A stretch of 64,000 nucleotides of DNA from Symsagittifera roscoffensis (Eukaryota > Xenacoelomorpha > Acoela > Convolutidae). The translations under genes were made by a program, and so were the position numbers. Positions 30,996-43,029 of the stretch are shown one piece after another (position 1 is the stretch's first letter; each line of letters opens with the position of its first letter). A model generated the notes under the pieces. The model was not told where the DNA came from and searched no databases. It saw nothing but the letters and a program-made list of their open reading frames with translations. Location of the stretch: the NCBI RefSeq assembly GCF_963678635.1, contig NC_087064.1:36403716-36467715 (forward strand), given 5' to 3'.

Positions 30996-32486
30996 ATGGC
31001 CTTCGATTTGTACAATATGTACCTTTCATTACTATTATCACCACAAGTTGTGCCCCCCAATTTAGTCCCTCAGATGCCGGCGCTTGTGCGGGCGGAGGTC
31101 GGAAATGTTCCAACGCCTGCTGAGACGAGCATCAATTTGCTTCTCCCAATGCTCAATAACCCCCAAATGATGGCACAGCTTCCAGCGCCAGCGGGCGAAA
31201 CTGTTTCAGCAAAACCGAATCTCACTTCTGGCAAAAAGTCTTTTCTGGGCCACGGGAAGAATTCTTTGGAGGACAGAAATTGCCCAATCACTATGCCTAC
31301 CTTGTCTGATGAACAGGAATTAGTGGATCTTAAGCGAAAGCAGGATTATCGAATGGACTTATCGACTAGAAAGAAGTATGCCAAAACGCTGCCAGGTGAA
31401 CGTTGTCAAATTTGCAATGATGTCGCTTCTGGAGTGCATTTTGGGATTTTTTGTTGCGAAGGCTGCAAAAGGTTCTTCCAGCGTGCAACTGTGGGAGGTA
31501 TCAAGAAACTGAACTGCAAAACAGGCACCAGAGAGTGCAACGTGACCGGAATCAATCGGACCAGATGCAAGTACTGTCGCTTCAACCGCTGCATTCAACT
31601 AGGAATGTCCTCCACCATGATTAAACTTGGCCGAGACGCTCGCAAAAGAGCCAGAGCTATGCCCCAGCCGAATCCAGATCATGATTTGGAGCATCTAATC
31701 AGAAACTTGGATGCAAAAGATCGGAAAGCGATTGAGTCTTTCTCAGTTGATAATTCAGCCCTGCAGCTCAGCGTGCGAATGGATTCGACTATGAGCGAGC
31801 ATTCTGAAGAGTCCCCGAGAGACGAAAGTGTGTCGTCATCGTCGACGTCGCACTCCCCAAACTCGAATTGTCAAGAGTTTGATTTTCAATGCAACAATGA
31901 TTCCAACGACACTGAGACACAGGACCCAAATGAAATCTGTGAGGTTGTTCAGATTTCGGACGAATCTGAAGATGAAAAATCGAGCGATGAGAAGACGGTA
32001 AACATGGTTTATCAGACGTATATTTGTAATCTGTACAGAGCTACTAAGAAAACAGTAATTGGAATCATAACCCAATTCGATTCAACTACAAAGGACGTCC
32101 TCCAAACGACATCGGAAGCCGCCGTTTCTTTCATTGGTAGGATTCCGGGAATCGAATTGAATGCGATTTCGAAAAACGATGTGGTCAAAGCCCATTTTCA
32201 GACGACGTGTACTCAAATTGTTGCCAAATTGTGCTTGAATGCCTTGCGAGCATTACGATCAAATTCATCTGCTATGTTGCGGACTAAGTTGATTCATATA
32301 GAACAACTTATTGCCTCTTGCATTGACATCATAGCAGAGGAGTCGCAAAGAAATACCCAAGAAGATTCAGAAGTAAAGGAAGCTTTTGACTTTCTGATGA
32401 CTGTTCTAAGAGTCCTCGAAAAACTTCCGAGCACGGAATTGAAACTGAATGCAGCCACGCTGATTCAGCATTCTCAACTTGACTGA
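30996..32486 (+). CDS. nuclear receptor, divergent, intronless
   Basis: A ligand-dependent-type transcription factor of 496 residues if translation starts at 30996 (AAAATGG context; an in-frame ATG at 30948 adds a hydrophobic stretch unlikely in a nuclear protein). The N-terminal ~135 residues are Pro/Met-rich. A two-finger DNA-binding domain begins near residue 137: CQIC to CCEGC, P-box CEGCKRFFQR, second finger C-KTGTRE-C, then CKYCRFNRC and LGRDARKRARAM, a basic C-terminal extension. Two oddities: the P-box has Arg where Gly, Ala or Ser is usual, and the D-box has six residues between its first two cysteines rather than five. A Ser- and acidic-rich hinge follows. Only a reduced ligand-binding-like region is visible (VSFIGRIPGIE from about residue 377), with no obvious AF-2 helix. 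The GMS-TMIKLGR segment recalls E75/E78-type receptors, but I cannot assign a subfamily. Confidence 0.9.
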   Translation: MAFDLYNMYLSLLLSPQVVPPNLVPQMPALVRAEVGNVPTPAETSINLLLPMLNNPQMMAQLPAPAGETVSAKPNLTSGKKSFLGHGKNSLEDRNCPITMPTLSDEQELVDLKRKQDYRMDLSTRKKYAKTLPGERCQICNDVASGVHFGIFCCEGCKRFFQRATVGGIKKLNCKTGTRECNVTGINRTRCKYCRFNRCIQLGMSSTMIKLGRDARKRARAMPQPNPDHDLEHLIRNLDAKDRKAIESFSVDNSALQLSVRMDSTMSEHSEESPRDESVSSSSTSHSPNSNCQEFDFQCNNDSNDTETQDPNEICEVVQISDESEDEKSSDEKTVNMVYQTYICNLYRATKKTVIGIITQFDSTTKDVLQTTSEAAVSFIGRIPGIELNAISKNDVVKAHFQTTCTQIVAKLCLNALRALRSNSSAMLRTKLIHIEQLIASCIDIIAEESQRNTQEDSEVKEAFDFLMTVLRVLEKLPSTELKLNAATLIQHSQLD

Positions 32487-33349
32487 CAGTCAAATGACTT
32501 GAACTGATATTGATCTAATCAGTTGACCAGCTCTCAAAGAAATTGAACCGACGCGTGACCAACTAACTCACTGATTATAAAAGTGAACATTTTAATGTTT
32601 CAATGATGTTTTCTTTTTCCAATTTAGTTGATTGAATACTTTCCTTGTTGCTTGAAGAACTCAAAGAGTCTAATGCTAGGTAGTTTTTAGTAAATTTTGC
32701 CTTAATAAGACTCACTTCTAGTTTTTGACATTTTGAACGTTATTAGTTGTCAATAGCGGCAATTTTTATAAATATAATTGAGCTGTGTGCCAACCAATGG
32801 ATTGAAATCAATCCGATTTCAATACACGAAAGCAAACAGACAATTTCCCAACCTTTTCTGGGTCCAGTTGGATTCTGAAATTTGAGTTTGGTTGAATCCG
32901 ATTGTAGAAAATCTAGTACTCGGCACCATTTTCAGCATTATCAGACATCAGAATCTACCTGCCATTTTGTGCCGTATCAGATTTAAGAGGGGAGCGCCTC
33001 CCCTCTCAGAGGATTCGCCCCCCCCCCCCCGAAACATGGCAATTGGACGACATTTTGCGGCCCAGGCTGAGCCCTGTCGGCGATCAAGTTTCTCGGCCAG
33101 TTACCGGCCCACTGGGATGAAATTCCCGACCGGATGGTTAAAAACATGGTTGAGAAAGAAATGACGTAAGTTATAAGCAAAGCGAAGTTTTATCACAGTA
33201 ACTCTTATCACAGTAACATTTCACAAAGTGACATATAATCACAGTAAGTTTATAAATCACACTACTCTGCTCCGAGTGGGACATGAAAAGTACATATAAA
33301 GTATCGCATGACAAATAACTGCCGAGTTAAGTTGAACAGACCGGCTCTG
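32487..33349. other. nuclear receptor 3' flank and transposon margin
   Basis: The first part is the presumed 3' UTR. At 32986-33006 there is a perfect hairpin AGAGGGGAG-CGC-CTCCCCTCT, followed by a run of C and a GC-rich tract to about 33160. Copies of ATCACAGTAA lie near 33192, 33207 and 33238. These may be terminal and subterminal parts of the adjacent hAT element, but I could not fix its end. Confidence 0.4.
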
Positions 33350-34501
33350 TTAAGACATCGAAAGCATCTTCCACGGTAGCCGGCTTGAAGTTAGGGCGTC
33401 GCTCAGATACCGTAGACTACAGTCTGAGTAGAGTCTCTCAGACTGACCGGATCTTGCCTGTATCCCTCTGTACCCTGTAACTTTTCGCCCAATTCTCGTA
33501 AGCAGCGTCAATTTTGAAGAGTTGTTCCAAAAATGCAGCACATCGACGTCTATGCTCGTCAATGGATGAATCTTGTACTGCTCGAGCTCATGCTGGCCAG
33601 CCTGTGCCAACGAACATTCATCATAGATGATCAACGGTTTTTGCAGAACCTGCGAGGGTTTGGGAAGATCATCCGGCATGTCCAAGAAGTCTTTGTGAGG
33701 GTGGTTAGGCTGCTGCTGCTTCACACGATGGTGCAGTGCAGCTGGCTCTCCATCATCTGGAGGTCGCAAAAAACGTACCTGATTTCATCCACATCTGTGA
33801 TCACTGGCTCATTGAAATCTATGTCGCTTATTGTCTGTCTCGACATGACCAAAAACGTGCAGAAGGTAGAGTCCAAGAATTTCCTGATCCAATGGTAAGT
33901 TTTGATGGAGTTGTAGAATTTCTCATGCATACCTTTCACGATGGAGGCTTTGAGTAACTGTAAAACCTGAGAATCAGTCCGAGAGCGATTAAAGTTTTTC
34001 AACATCTTGTAGTAGCTCAAGGAAACTAGGCTGAGAATTGGCGTCTTGGACACTTCCCTTTTCTCGAAGACGACCGTGAATTGCTTGTACAGGATAGTAA
34101 GTGTTCTGTTCAGCTCCAGCTCCACACTTGCTTATAGAGACAAAATGTCGCGAGACGTTAGTATCTCGCCTAGCTTGCCCTTGCTTGAGTCAATGCTGCT
34201 TGCCCGCTGCTCAATAGTTGTCCAACTTCTCGTGACGCAAGTAGTTGACGAGCTCTTAAGCGGCATCGCTGTCGTCTTTCAGAGCAACGGAAGTCACACA
34301 TGCAACCTTCCAGTTGCAGAGGCGATGGCTCATGCCGTCCAGGAAAGCGTCGTCCTTGAATGCACACACGATGTTGGACCCGCGATCGGATGTCACAATA
34401 AGTTTGTCGCAAGGGATCCCGTACTTCTCTAGAATAGGGTTAATTGCCTTGCATATGTTAGTCGAGTCATGCTTCTCTGTTCAGAAATGCTTCAGTACCA
34501 G
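33350..34501 (-). pseudogene. decayed hAT transposase, central and C-terminal part
   Basis: Minus-strand fragments in several frames resemble a hAT transposase in order. VTSDRGSNIVCAFKD (34350-34396) matches the catalytic-region T-D-GSN block. The C-terminal dimerisation region is seen at ELEQYK then DVLHFWNNSSKL (about 33500-33580), followed by a degraded S-SERL-SD segment. Frameshifts and stops are frequent, so it is inactive. The missing N-terminus lies at 45178-45640, on the far side of the BEL insertion. Confidence 0.7.
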
Positions 34502-34584
34502 TGTTGCTGAGGCAACTTTCCCTCAATTTGATAAATCATGAAATAAATCAAAATTGATTCTGAAAGTCACTGAGATTTGTAACA
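34502..34584 (+). repeat. 5' LTR of the BEL/Pao element (83 bp)
   Basis: It begins TGTTGCTGAGGCAACTTTCC and aligns along its length with 45073-45177, ending TTTGTAACA. It lacks a ~22-bp internal repeat present in the 3' copy. At under 110 bp it is very short for this group. No clear tRNA primer-binding site follows, so the 3' boundary is uncertain. Confidence 0.65.
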
Positions 34585-35886
34585 ACCAATGCGAAATCTG
34601 AATTGAACACTCGTGAAACCTGTTAAGAAAGATTATCATTACAATTTTTGGCGAATGCTGAACTGCGATTACTATCACCATTTCAACAGTCGAGTAACCT
34701 GAGCAAAATTTTTTTCACTCGATTTTTTTTTCTAACAAAAACAAACAAAACTTAGCTTAATAAACCTGATCTTCCCCGGTATTTTTTCCTCAAGTCTAGC
34801 ACACCAGATTTTTCATCTGACCTTTGATAAAATACCGTGAAAATCGAACAAAACAATCGACTGCACGGCTCAAATTATTTGGAAATCAGCTTCAAACTGC
34901 TGCGTGTTAACGAATTCAACAACAGAAGACTAAGCAAAAAGCGGAAGAGAAATGGTCTGAAAAAATTTAAATGCATATATAAAAGAAAAAAATCGTTGCT
35001 TTCAATTAATATATGTTTAATTATATGTTGATATTGATTTTGTAACCCCGAGTTGAGCGAACAAAGTATCCTACAACTATTCTGAGGAGAGCAAGTTTGA
35101 GAGTAAAGCAAAACTTCCTTTTATAACATAACCTGTAATACTTGCCACTTTTCTTAGCCGCTTTCCTTCCAGACTTGGTCTTTCCCTAACCAAGGAAAAC
35201 CAAGCTTTTTGAGCACATCTGAGTTTAAAAAACCTAATTTGAAACGACGCGAACGTGAGTTTTTGTTTTCCGTAAAGGTGGTCCTGCCTCCCATGTAATC
35301 AGTTTATTAAAAACTGAGAAATTTTTCATTTTTCAAAAGAACGTTTTTTTTCAGCGTTTTGTCGATTTGTAAATAACTTTGAAAAAAAAAGTATTTTTTG
35401 AAATTTCCTGTTTTGTATTTTACTTCCTAATCTACCTGAACATCTTAAGAATAATTAAATTTGAATTTTGTAAAAATAGGCTGAAAGATTTTAATTTTTT
35501 AAAATAAAAGTTGCTGAAGCAGTTATTGAGCATGCTGGTTGGTTCTTTCTTGATTTATTGTGAATATAGTTGTCGTTCCCTTATCTCGGTTTGAAATGTG
35601 TTTGCGTGTAGACGCGTTTTCCTCTCGTTGTTTTTGGAAAAATGTCTTCTCTTTGTATCCTTGCCTTGAGCTTAGCCTGTTGATTACGATCAAACCGAAA
35701 CAATTGAAAAAATCATTTAAGTTCGAGATTACCAAAAAAAATCATAAAATCATAAAAAAGGTTTTTTCTCTTAAATATTGATTTTTGGAAAGAAAAGCAA
35801 ACCTAATTTCACAAAAAAAACCTGAAAAATCTAATAAATATATATACTTTGAAGCTTGAAAAAAAGTATCAAAATATTGAAACGTT

Positions 35887-35940
<54 letters not shown>

Positions 35941-36194
35941 AACGTTTCAATATTTTGATACTTTTTTTCAAGCTTCAAAAAAAAGTGAGAAATTTGTTGA
36001 ATAATATCAAACAAAAAACCTAACAAATAGTTAGTTTGACCTTCGCTTTTCGAACAAAAAACCTAAAACTGATATCATTCGAAGTAATGAACAACAACTA
36101 AAAAACATTAAATTATTAAAAATACAAACACTATTCTGAACAGTCATTTAAAGTATTTACTTTCAATTTGCTATAAAACTGAAAAAGAGGCAAA
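34585..36194 (+). other. BEL/Pao 5' untranslated region
   Basis: Non-coding AT-rich leader between the LTR and the first gag-like frame. It contains a near-perfect palindrome with an AT-repeat centre (35851-35976), listed separately. No coding match. Confidence 0.45.
35851..35976. repeat. 126-bp palindrome with (AT)n centre
   Basis: GAAGCTTGAAAAAAAGTATC and the following ~22 bp (to 35891) are matched by their exact inverse ending at 35976. About 42 bp of alternating AT lies in the middle. The duplex could extrude as a long cruciform. It is the likely reason for the apparent Tyr-Ile repeat open frame on the minus strand, which is not a gene. Confidence 0.85.
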
Positions 36195-38375
36195 TTGCTG
36201 TTTTTTTTTTGTTTTTTTTTCCTTAAAAAATGGCCTAAACGCAAAAATCGCCGTCTTTATCTACGACTCTCAACAATTATCGACGATGCTAACACCAACA
36301 ACACGTCGACAATAACTGCAAAAATTGCCTCCAGCAATTTCAGGCTAGCTCAAATTGAAATGAGTCGTTCTATTGAATTCCTACGATCAAAGATAGAAAG
36401 AGGGACCTTTATGAGTTCTTTAAAGACTTTGACGTGGAAAACAGAGGACTGATTGGAACAATTGAAAGTAATATCAACCGAAGTGTTCTCAAATGGATCT
36501 CCAGAAGACAAGGACGATACTATGGAGATATGTGCATGTCTCTCAGGACAACTTTTAGAGCTAACCCACAATGTTATTATTTTGAGCGAAGATGTAACCA
36601 GCTCTTCTGGTTCTAATACAGATAACGTAAGCAAATCGACAGCTGTATCCGGACGAAACACCTTCGTCAATGACACACTTGCCGATTATCAGTTAACTCA
36701 GCCCTCTAGCAACCGCGTGAACAATTCATCTGCCGGAGAGCTAATTAACTTTCAGAACGACATGCCACTTCAACGAAACTAAAGCACCGACAATATGCAA
36801 ATATCTTTGAACTGCAAATGAATCCTTGTCTAGAGAGTTAACATATCTAACTTCTCAGTCAAGAAAAGAAAGCCTGGACCAAGAAAGAGTTACAGGACAT
36901 GATCAACCTATTCAACCAATAAATCACCTACTACTTGCATCAGTACAACAAGCGTCGCCAGCCAATAAACGTTTGAATTGACGCCATAAACCGTTCCAGT
37001 TTTCAGCTTCTGTAGTCCATGGAAATCTACACGAAAAGTTTCCATTGGAATTCTCATTGCTGATGTCAATCGTCAACAAACAGAAAATTTTATAAAAACC
37101 TCAACTTCAAACGATAGAAGTTTTCTTCTAACTCATCAGAAAAATATAGAGCAATATACATTTTCTCCTACCCTCATACAAATGAATCAGAACTTGTTTG
37201 TTCAAAGTAACTCAAATGAAACGCAATTTGGATGTGAACAACCAGCTAGTGAATAGTCATAGGAATAATAGAAATCTTTTAAACATTCTACATGCACATC
37301 AACAACATGAACAGGCTTTCAAAAAACCGATCTAAATACACAGCTAGCGAACAGAGTAAAAACGCATTTAGAGAAACGTATATCAAGGTATTTCAGTCAT
37401 GGTAACTGCAACCAAATGCCACCCCATCCGCTAGTGCAAAATCTTTCATACAACTAGATAATGGAAACCCATGGTAGTAAATGAAACAAACCAAACAATC
37501 TACAGCCACAACTTCTTATTAATCAGGTTTTCAATAACCCAGTTTTATCAAACAGCGAACAGAATAGAGATGTCTTTAGGGAAAACTATTCCAAATATTT
37601 TCATCATGCTAACTACAACCAAATGCAACCTTCTCCACCGATTCAAATTCATCCAAACTACCAGATAAGGTAAACTCATGGTAGTAACAGGTACCCAACC
37701 ATTAATTTACGCGCACATCATCATCTTGATTGGGCTATCAATAACCCAATCTCATCAAACAGTGAACAGATTAGAGATGCATTTGGAGAAAATAGTTCAA
37801 ATTTTTTTCCAATAATCAGAACTACAAATAAGCTCAACCATTTTCAGCAATGCAAAGCTATCAAACTGATGGAAACTTTTTACCCAAGCAAAAAAAATTG
37901 ACCCACAAGTTTTTTTGTTAAACTTCCTCCTATTAAACTAACTAACTACTACGGAGACCCGATGGCTTACCACGACTGGATGAACATGTTCCAGACGTCA
38001 GTTGACAGTAATCATACTATGTGTCAAGCAAAGCAAAAGCACTCATCAAAGGGTACTCATGTAACCTTGCTTTTTATAAAGCTGCACTGATGGAACTTCA
38101 AAATGATTTTGGTGACCTAAGCTATATTGTAAATGCACGATTCAGCAAATCGAAAATTCGCCGTCTTCAGCTAAAACAATCTTTCAGTTGTTTCATTTGC
38201 ATCATTTTGAAACAATTAGTGCTAGACTTCCAAAACTTGGGTTTCCAAGCAGACGTGCATTATACAGACTTGCAAGTAATCAATACTAAAATTCTTGACA
38301 ATTTACTCCTGAAATGGAACGAATACGCTGTCCGTGAAAACGTTAAAAACAACAACGTAGAAAGGTTTTAGGAGT
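36195..38375 (+). pseudogene. BEL/Pao gag remnant
   Basis: The first part (36240-36780, with one frameshift near 36450) is a helical region containing LAQIEMSRSIEFLRSKIE, like a BEL gag N-terminus. The middle (37330-37880) holds three degenerate ~200-bp repeats encoding NSEQ-RD-F-EN and NYNQMQP motifs. The end (37925-38370) matches DUF1759: LTNYYGDPMAYHDWMNMFQ, then an AL-LIKGYSCNLAFYKAAL block. Stops and frame changes occur throughout. Confidence 0.65.
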
Positions 38376-40613
38376 GGCTTGACAATCAAGCTAAAATATT
38401 TGAATGTTTAGGAGGGGATCACTCGTTTCGGTCAAAGTTCAGGGATTTTAAACACACAATCAAACGCCTTTTTGGAACAAAACAGAACGCTAAATTGGGT
38501 TCTGACGTCAATACGACAATAAAATTGCAGTATCCTTCCAGAAAATGACTCAATTGCTCGTAGGAATATTTCTTGGCTCATTGCCCTCGTTACCAAAATT
38601 TTGCATCAGTTGAGAAATATAATTTGGTGAAACAGCACGAGCTTTGCATAAAATCTTCAAGTTTTCGACATTCAAGAAACAATTGCACGTCAGAGAGACG
38701 ATGTCAGCAAAATCGAGGGTTCTATCATACTTTTCTTCATGACCCATCTCGATTTTTAAATAAAAATCTTATGCAACACTTGTCTGAGGAAAAACGGAGA
38801 TAACAAGGAATTTTCAACCGCAACCTCTAGCAGATACGGCCCGTCAGGACTGCCGAAAATCAATACCATCAACAAAAACTAGCGGACGGTGAAAACCAAT
38901 GTCAATATAATAGAGGATTTACTGCTTCAGCGAAAGCCACATTTGAACGGTTGCCCAATACTTGGTTTGAACAATTACAGCTGATACTAGTATCTTTCGT
39001 CAATAACTGTAGAGTATATATCACTTACGCTCTCATTGATCCCGACAGGCATTTGATTTTATGCTTGATCAAATTGCAGAGCAGACTTTTTAGCGATCAT
39101 CAGAAACTGCAAACATGTCTTTACAATATACAATTATCAACCGTGAAATGCCTCTTTTAAAAAAAAGACATCGTTAAGTTTATGAAACACCCTTTTTGGA
39201 TATACCTCCTGCAGACGTGCTCATCTGAATGAAGTATGTCGAAGTTTCAAAGGATTTAGACACACAAAATTTCCCAATATTGCTAACGGGAAAATTGGAG
39301 CGCTGCTTAGCGTTAATACGTTCTCTTATTCCTACTCCAATCAAGTAATCGAAGAAATTGATTGCCGACCACACGGAATACAAATCCGACTGGGCTGGAC
39401 AATCGCAGGCGAATATCACCAAACAATTGCTCCCACCCGATTGAATACCGCAATAGACAAATTTGGGGATTTGTGTTCCACGTTTCAAGAAAATCAAATA
39501 ACTCTGTGAACAACTATTGGACTACTTGGTTCAATAGTTCTGGAAAATTGCAGAAACATGTTTGAAAAGATCAGGAAATGAATTATATACTAAAAACAAT
39601 TTAGCGGCAATTCGAATCCTTGAAAAAAAGACAATAAAACACACAGGAGAAAGGTACGAAATTGGTTTACGGTGAAAAAATGAGACTCGATTGAAGAGTA
39701 ACTACTACATAGCACGTAACCAACTAAAATCACACGATCGCCGACTCGCTAAAGACAACGAGCTATGAATTTTATACAAAGCGACCCTCGTAAATAACCT
39801 CGAGAAGAAACATGTGCGACCAGCCGAAATGAAACGAAAAAAAACCCACGCAAATTTGGTATTTACTACCAAGTAACTCCGTACAAAACCCAAGAAAAAA
39901 CCAACAAAAGATAGAAGAGTAGCCAATGCCGCATCTACTTTTGAAGGCCAATCACTGATCATGTTCTGATCTACATGTTCTGATCTACAAGCAAACCTAA
40001 CAGGGATTCTGTTGCGCTTCCGTTAACATTTTGTCGGTCTTCTTGCCAATATTGAAGGGATGTTTATGCAAGTGGGTATTAGTGAAGAAGATAGATCAGC
40101 CTTGCGTTTTCTCTGGACCTATAACGAAAAAGGCTATCAGTACAATTACACGCGGTTAGTTTTTGGTTCAACTTGCTCCCCATTCTGCGCTATTTATGCA
40201 TTACAAAAATGCGTTTTGGACAAAAAAACTCATTCTCACTGGCTTGTGATGCATTTATAAACAGTTTTTATATGGATAACTGCATTGCTTCAGTACCGAC
40301 GTTAGATGGAGCACAATCGGTTTTAGAAAAAACCAGGGAGTCTATAAAAATTGATAGTTTTCGACTCACCAAGTTTTTATCAAACAACAAGCTTGCACTG
40401 CAAAACAATCCTTGCAAAGACCACAACGAGATAAAAACTCCAACATGTGTTCTTCAACGAAACTGAAAATTTGACAGTGACGAGTTGTTGGTTGATAACC
40501 TTCAAAAGTTTCCTACTCTGGCTGATAATTATACTCAACGAAAACTCTTGAGCTTGCTGTCGTCTTTTTATGACCCGCTAGGAATTTTAGCACCGGTAAT
40601 TTTTCAATTGAAA
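38325..40613 (+). repeat. BEL internal tandem duplication, unit 1
   Basis: It starts at ACGCTGTCCGT in late gag and ends after CACCGGTAATTTTTCAATTG in late reverse transcriptase. It is nearly identical to the next unit, apart from scattered single-base changes and a 45-bp segment present only in unit 2 (about 41466-41511). The units join directly at 40613/40614. Confidence 0.85.
39180..40610 (+). pseudogene. BEL protease-like and reverse transcriptase remnant, copy 1
   Basis: A DUF1758/protease-like end (GIQIRLGWTIAGEYHQ, about 39380-39425) is followed by the pre-RT segment RYEIG-RWK (about 39654). Then come RT motifs MFMQVGISEEDRSALRFLW (40060 on), FGSTCSPF, and FYMDN at about 40266-40280, where the catalytic box would normally read YVDD. 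Then LLSLLSSFYDPLGILAPV. Several frameshifts. The second catalytic Asp is Asn. Confidence 0.75.
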
Positions 40614-42945
40614 ACGCTGTCCGTAAAACGTTAAAAACAACAACGTAGAAAGGTTTTGGGAGTGGCTTGACAATCAAGCTAAAATATTTGAATGTTTAGG
40701 AGGGGATCACTTGTTTCGGTCAAAGTTCAGGGATTTTAAACACACAATCAAACGCCTTTTTGGAACAAAACAGAACGCTAAATTGGGTTCTGACCTCAAT
40801 ACGACAATAAAATTGCAGTATCCTTCCAGAAAATGACTCAATTGCTCGTAGGAATATTTCTTGGCTCATTGCCTACGTTACCAAAATTTTGCATCAGTTG
40901 AGAAATATAATTTGGTGAAACAGCACGAGCTTTGCATAAAATCTTCAAGTTCTCGACATTCAATTAACAATTGCACGTCAGAGAGACGATGTCAGGAAAA
41001 TCGAGGGTTCTATCATACTTTTCTCTATGACCCATCTCGATTTTTAAATAAAAATCTTATGCAACACTTTTCTGAGGAAAAACGGAGATAGCAAGGAATT
41101 TTCAACCGCAACCTCTAGCAGATACGGCCCGTCAGGGTTGCCGAAAATCAATACCATCAACAAAAACTAGCGGACGGTGAAAACCAATGTCAATATAATA
41201 GAGGATTTACTGCTTCAGCGAAAGCCACATTTGAACGGTTGCCCAATACTTGGTTTGAACAATTACAGCTGATACTAATATCTTTCGTCAATAACTGTAG
41301 AGTATATATCACTTACGCTCTCATTGATCCCGACAGGCATTTGATTTTATGCTTGATCAAATTGCAGAGCAGACTTTTTAGAGATCATCAGAAACTGCAA
41401 ACATGTCTTTACAATATACAATTATCAACCGTGAAATGCCTCTTGCAAAAAAAGACATCGTTAAGTTAGCACCGTACAAATACTTTGGACGAAGGTTTCC
41501 AATTTGTAAAGTTTATGAAACACCCTTTTTGGATATACCTCCTGCAGACGTGCTCATCTGAATGAAGTATGTTGAAGTTTCAAAGGATTTAGACACACAA
41601 AATTTCCAAATATTGCTAACGGGAAAATTGGAGCGCTTCTTAGCGTTAATACGTTCTCTTATTCCTACTCCAATCAAGTAATCGAAGAAATTGATTGCCG
41701 ACCACACGGAATACAAATCCGACTGGGCTGGACAATCGCAGGCGAATATCACCAAACAATTGCTCCCACCCGATTGAATACCGCAATAGACAAATTTGGG
41801 GATTTGTGTTCCACGTTTCAAGAAAATCAAATAACTCTGTGAACAACTATTGGACTACTTGGTTCAATAGTTCTGGAAAATTGCAGAAACGTGTTTGAAA
41901 AGATCAGGAAATGAATTATATACTAAAAACAATTTAGCGGCAATTCGAATCCTTGAAAAAAAGACAATAAAACACACAGGAGAAAGGTACGAAATTGGTT
42001 TACGGTGAAAAAATGAGACTCGATTGAAGAGTAACTACTACATAGCACGTAACCAACTAAAATCACACGATCGCCGACTCGCTAAAGACAACGAGCTATG
42101 AATTTTATACAAAGCGCCCCTCGTAAATAACCTCGAGAAGGAACATGTGCGACCAGCCGAAATGAAACGAAAAAAAAACCCACGCAAATTTGGTATTTAC
42201 TACCAAGTAACTCCGTAAACCCAAGAAAAAACCAACAAAAGTTAGAAGTGTAGCCAATGCCGCATCTACTTTTTAAGGCCAATCACTGATCATGTTCTGA
42301 TCTACATGTTCTGATCTACAAGCAAACCTAACAGGGATTCTGTTGCGCTTCCGTTAACATTTTGTCGGTCTTCTTGCCAAAATTGAAGGGATGTTTATGC
42401 AAGTGGGTATTAGTGAAGAAGATAGATCAGCCTTGCGTTTTCTCTGGACCTATAACAAAAAAGGCTATCAGTACAATTACACGCGGTTCGTTTTTGGTTC
42501 AACTTGCTCCCCATTCTGCGCTATTTATGCATTACAAAAATGCGTTTTGGACAAAAAAAAACTCATTCTCACTGGCTTGTGATGCATTTATAAACAGTTT
42601 TTATATGGATAACTGCATTGCTTCAGTACCGACGTTAGATGGAGCACAATCGGTTTCAGAAAAAACCAGGTAGTCTATAAAAATTGGTAGTTTTCGACTC
42701 ACCAAGTTTTTATCAAACAACAAGCTCGCACTGCAAAACAATCCTTGCAAAGACCACAACGAGATAAAAACTCCAACATGTGTTCTTCAACGAAACTGAA
42801 AATTTGACAGTGACGAGTTGTTTGTTGATAACCTTCAAAAGTTTCCTACTCTGGCTGATAATTATACTCAACGAAAACTCTTGAGCTTGCTGTCGTCATT
42901 TTATGACCCGCTAAGAATTTTAGCACCGGTAATTTGTCATTTGAA
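40614..42945 (+). repeat. BEL internal tandem duplication, unit 2
   Basis: The second copy of 38325-40613. It lacks the stop after the gag end seen in unit 1 (TTTTGGGAG against TTTTAGGAG), so unit 2 keeps one ancestral base. It continues into the single-copy RNase H and integrase region, as expected if unit 1 arose from unit 2 or by unequal exchange. Confidence 0.85.
41510..42945 (+). pseudogene. BEL protease-like and reverse transcriptase remnant, copy 2
   Basis: Same domain series as copy 1: RLGWTIAGEYHQ near 41713, MFMQVGISEEDRSALRFLW from 42391, FYMDN near 42599-42613, DPLRILAPV at the end. The FYMDN substitution is shared, so it predates the duplication. An extra A at the DKKKL run shifts the frame relative to copy 1. 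Confidence 0.75.
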
Positions 42946-43029
42946 TGCCTCATTACAACAGATTTGAAGACTAGGTTCAAAAAGGAAACGCGCTAAAGTG
43001 ATCATCAGCGCAAGCTACAAAAGTTTTTC

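Noticed and set aside
33350-34541. Plus-strand frames of 121, 128 and 75 codons
   Set aside because: They are antisense shadows of the decayed hAT transposase, whose motifs read on the minus strand.
35742-36026. Minus-strand frame with a long Tyr-Ile repeat
   Set aside because: It is the translation of the AT-dinucleotide centre of a palindrome and has no other protein-like feature.
39180-39513. 105- and 66-codon minus-strand frames, repeated at 41513-41846
   Set aside because: They are antisense to the BEL protease-like region and are duplicated only because of the tandem duplication there.
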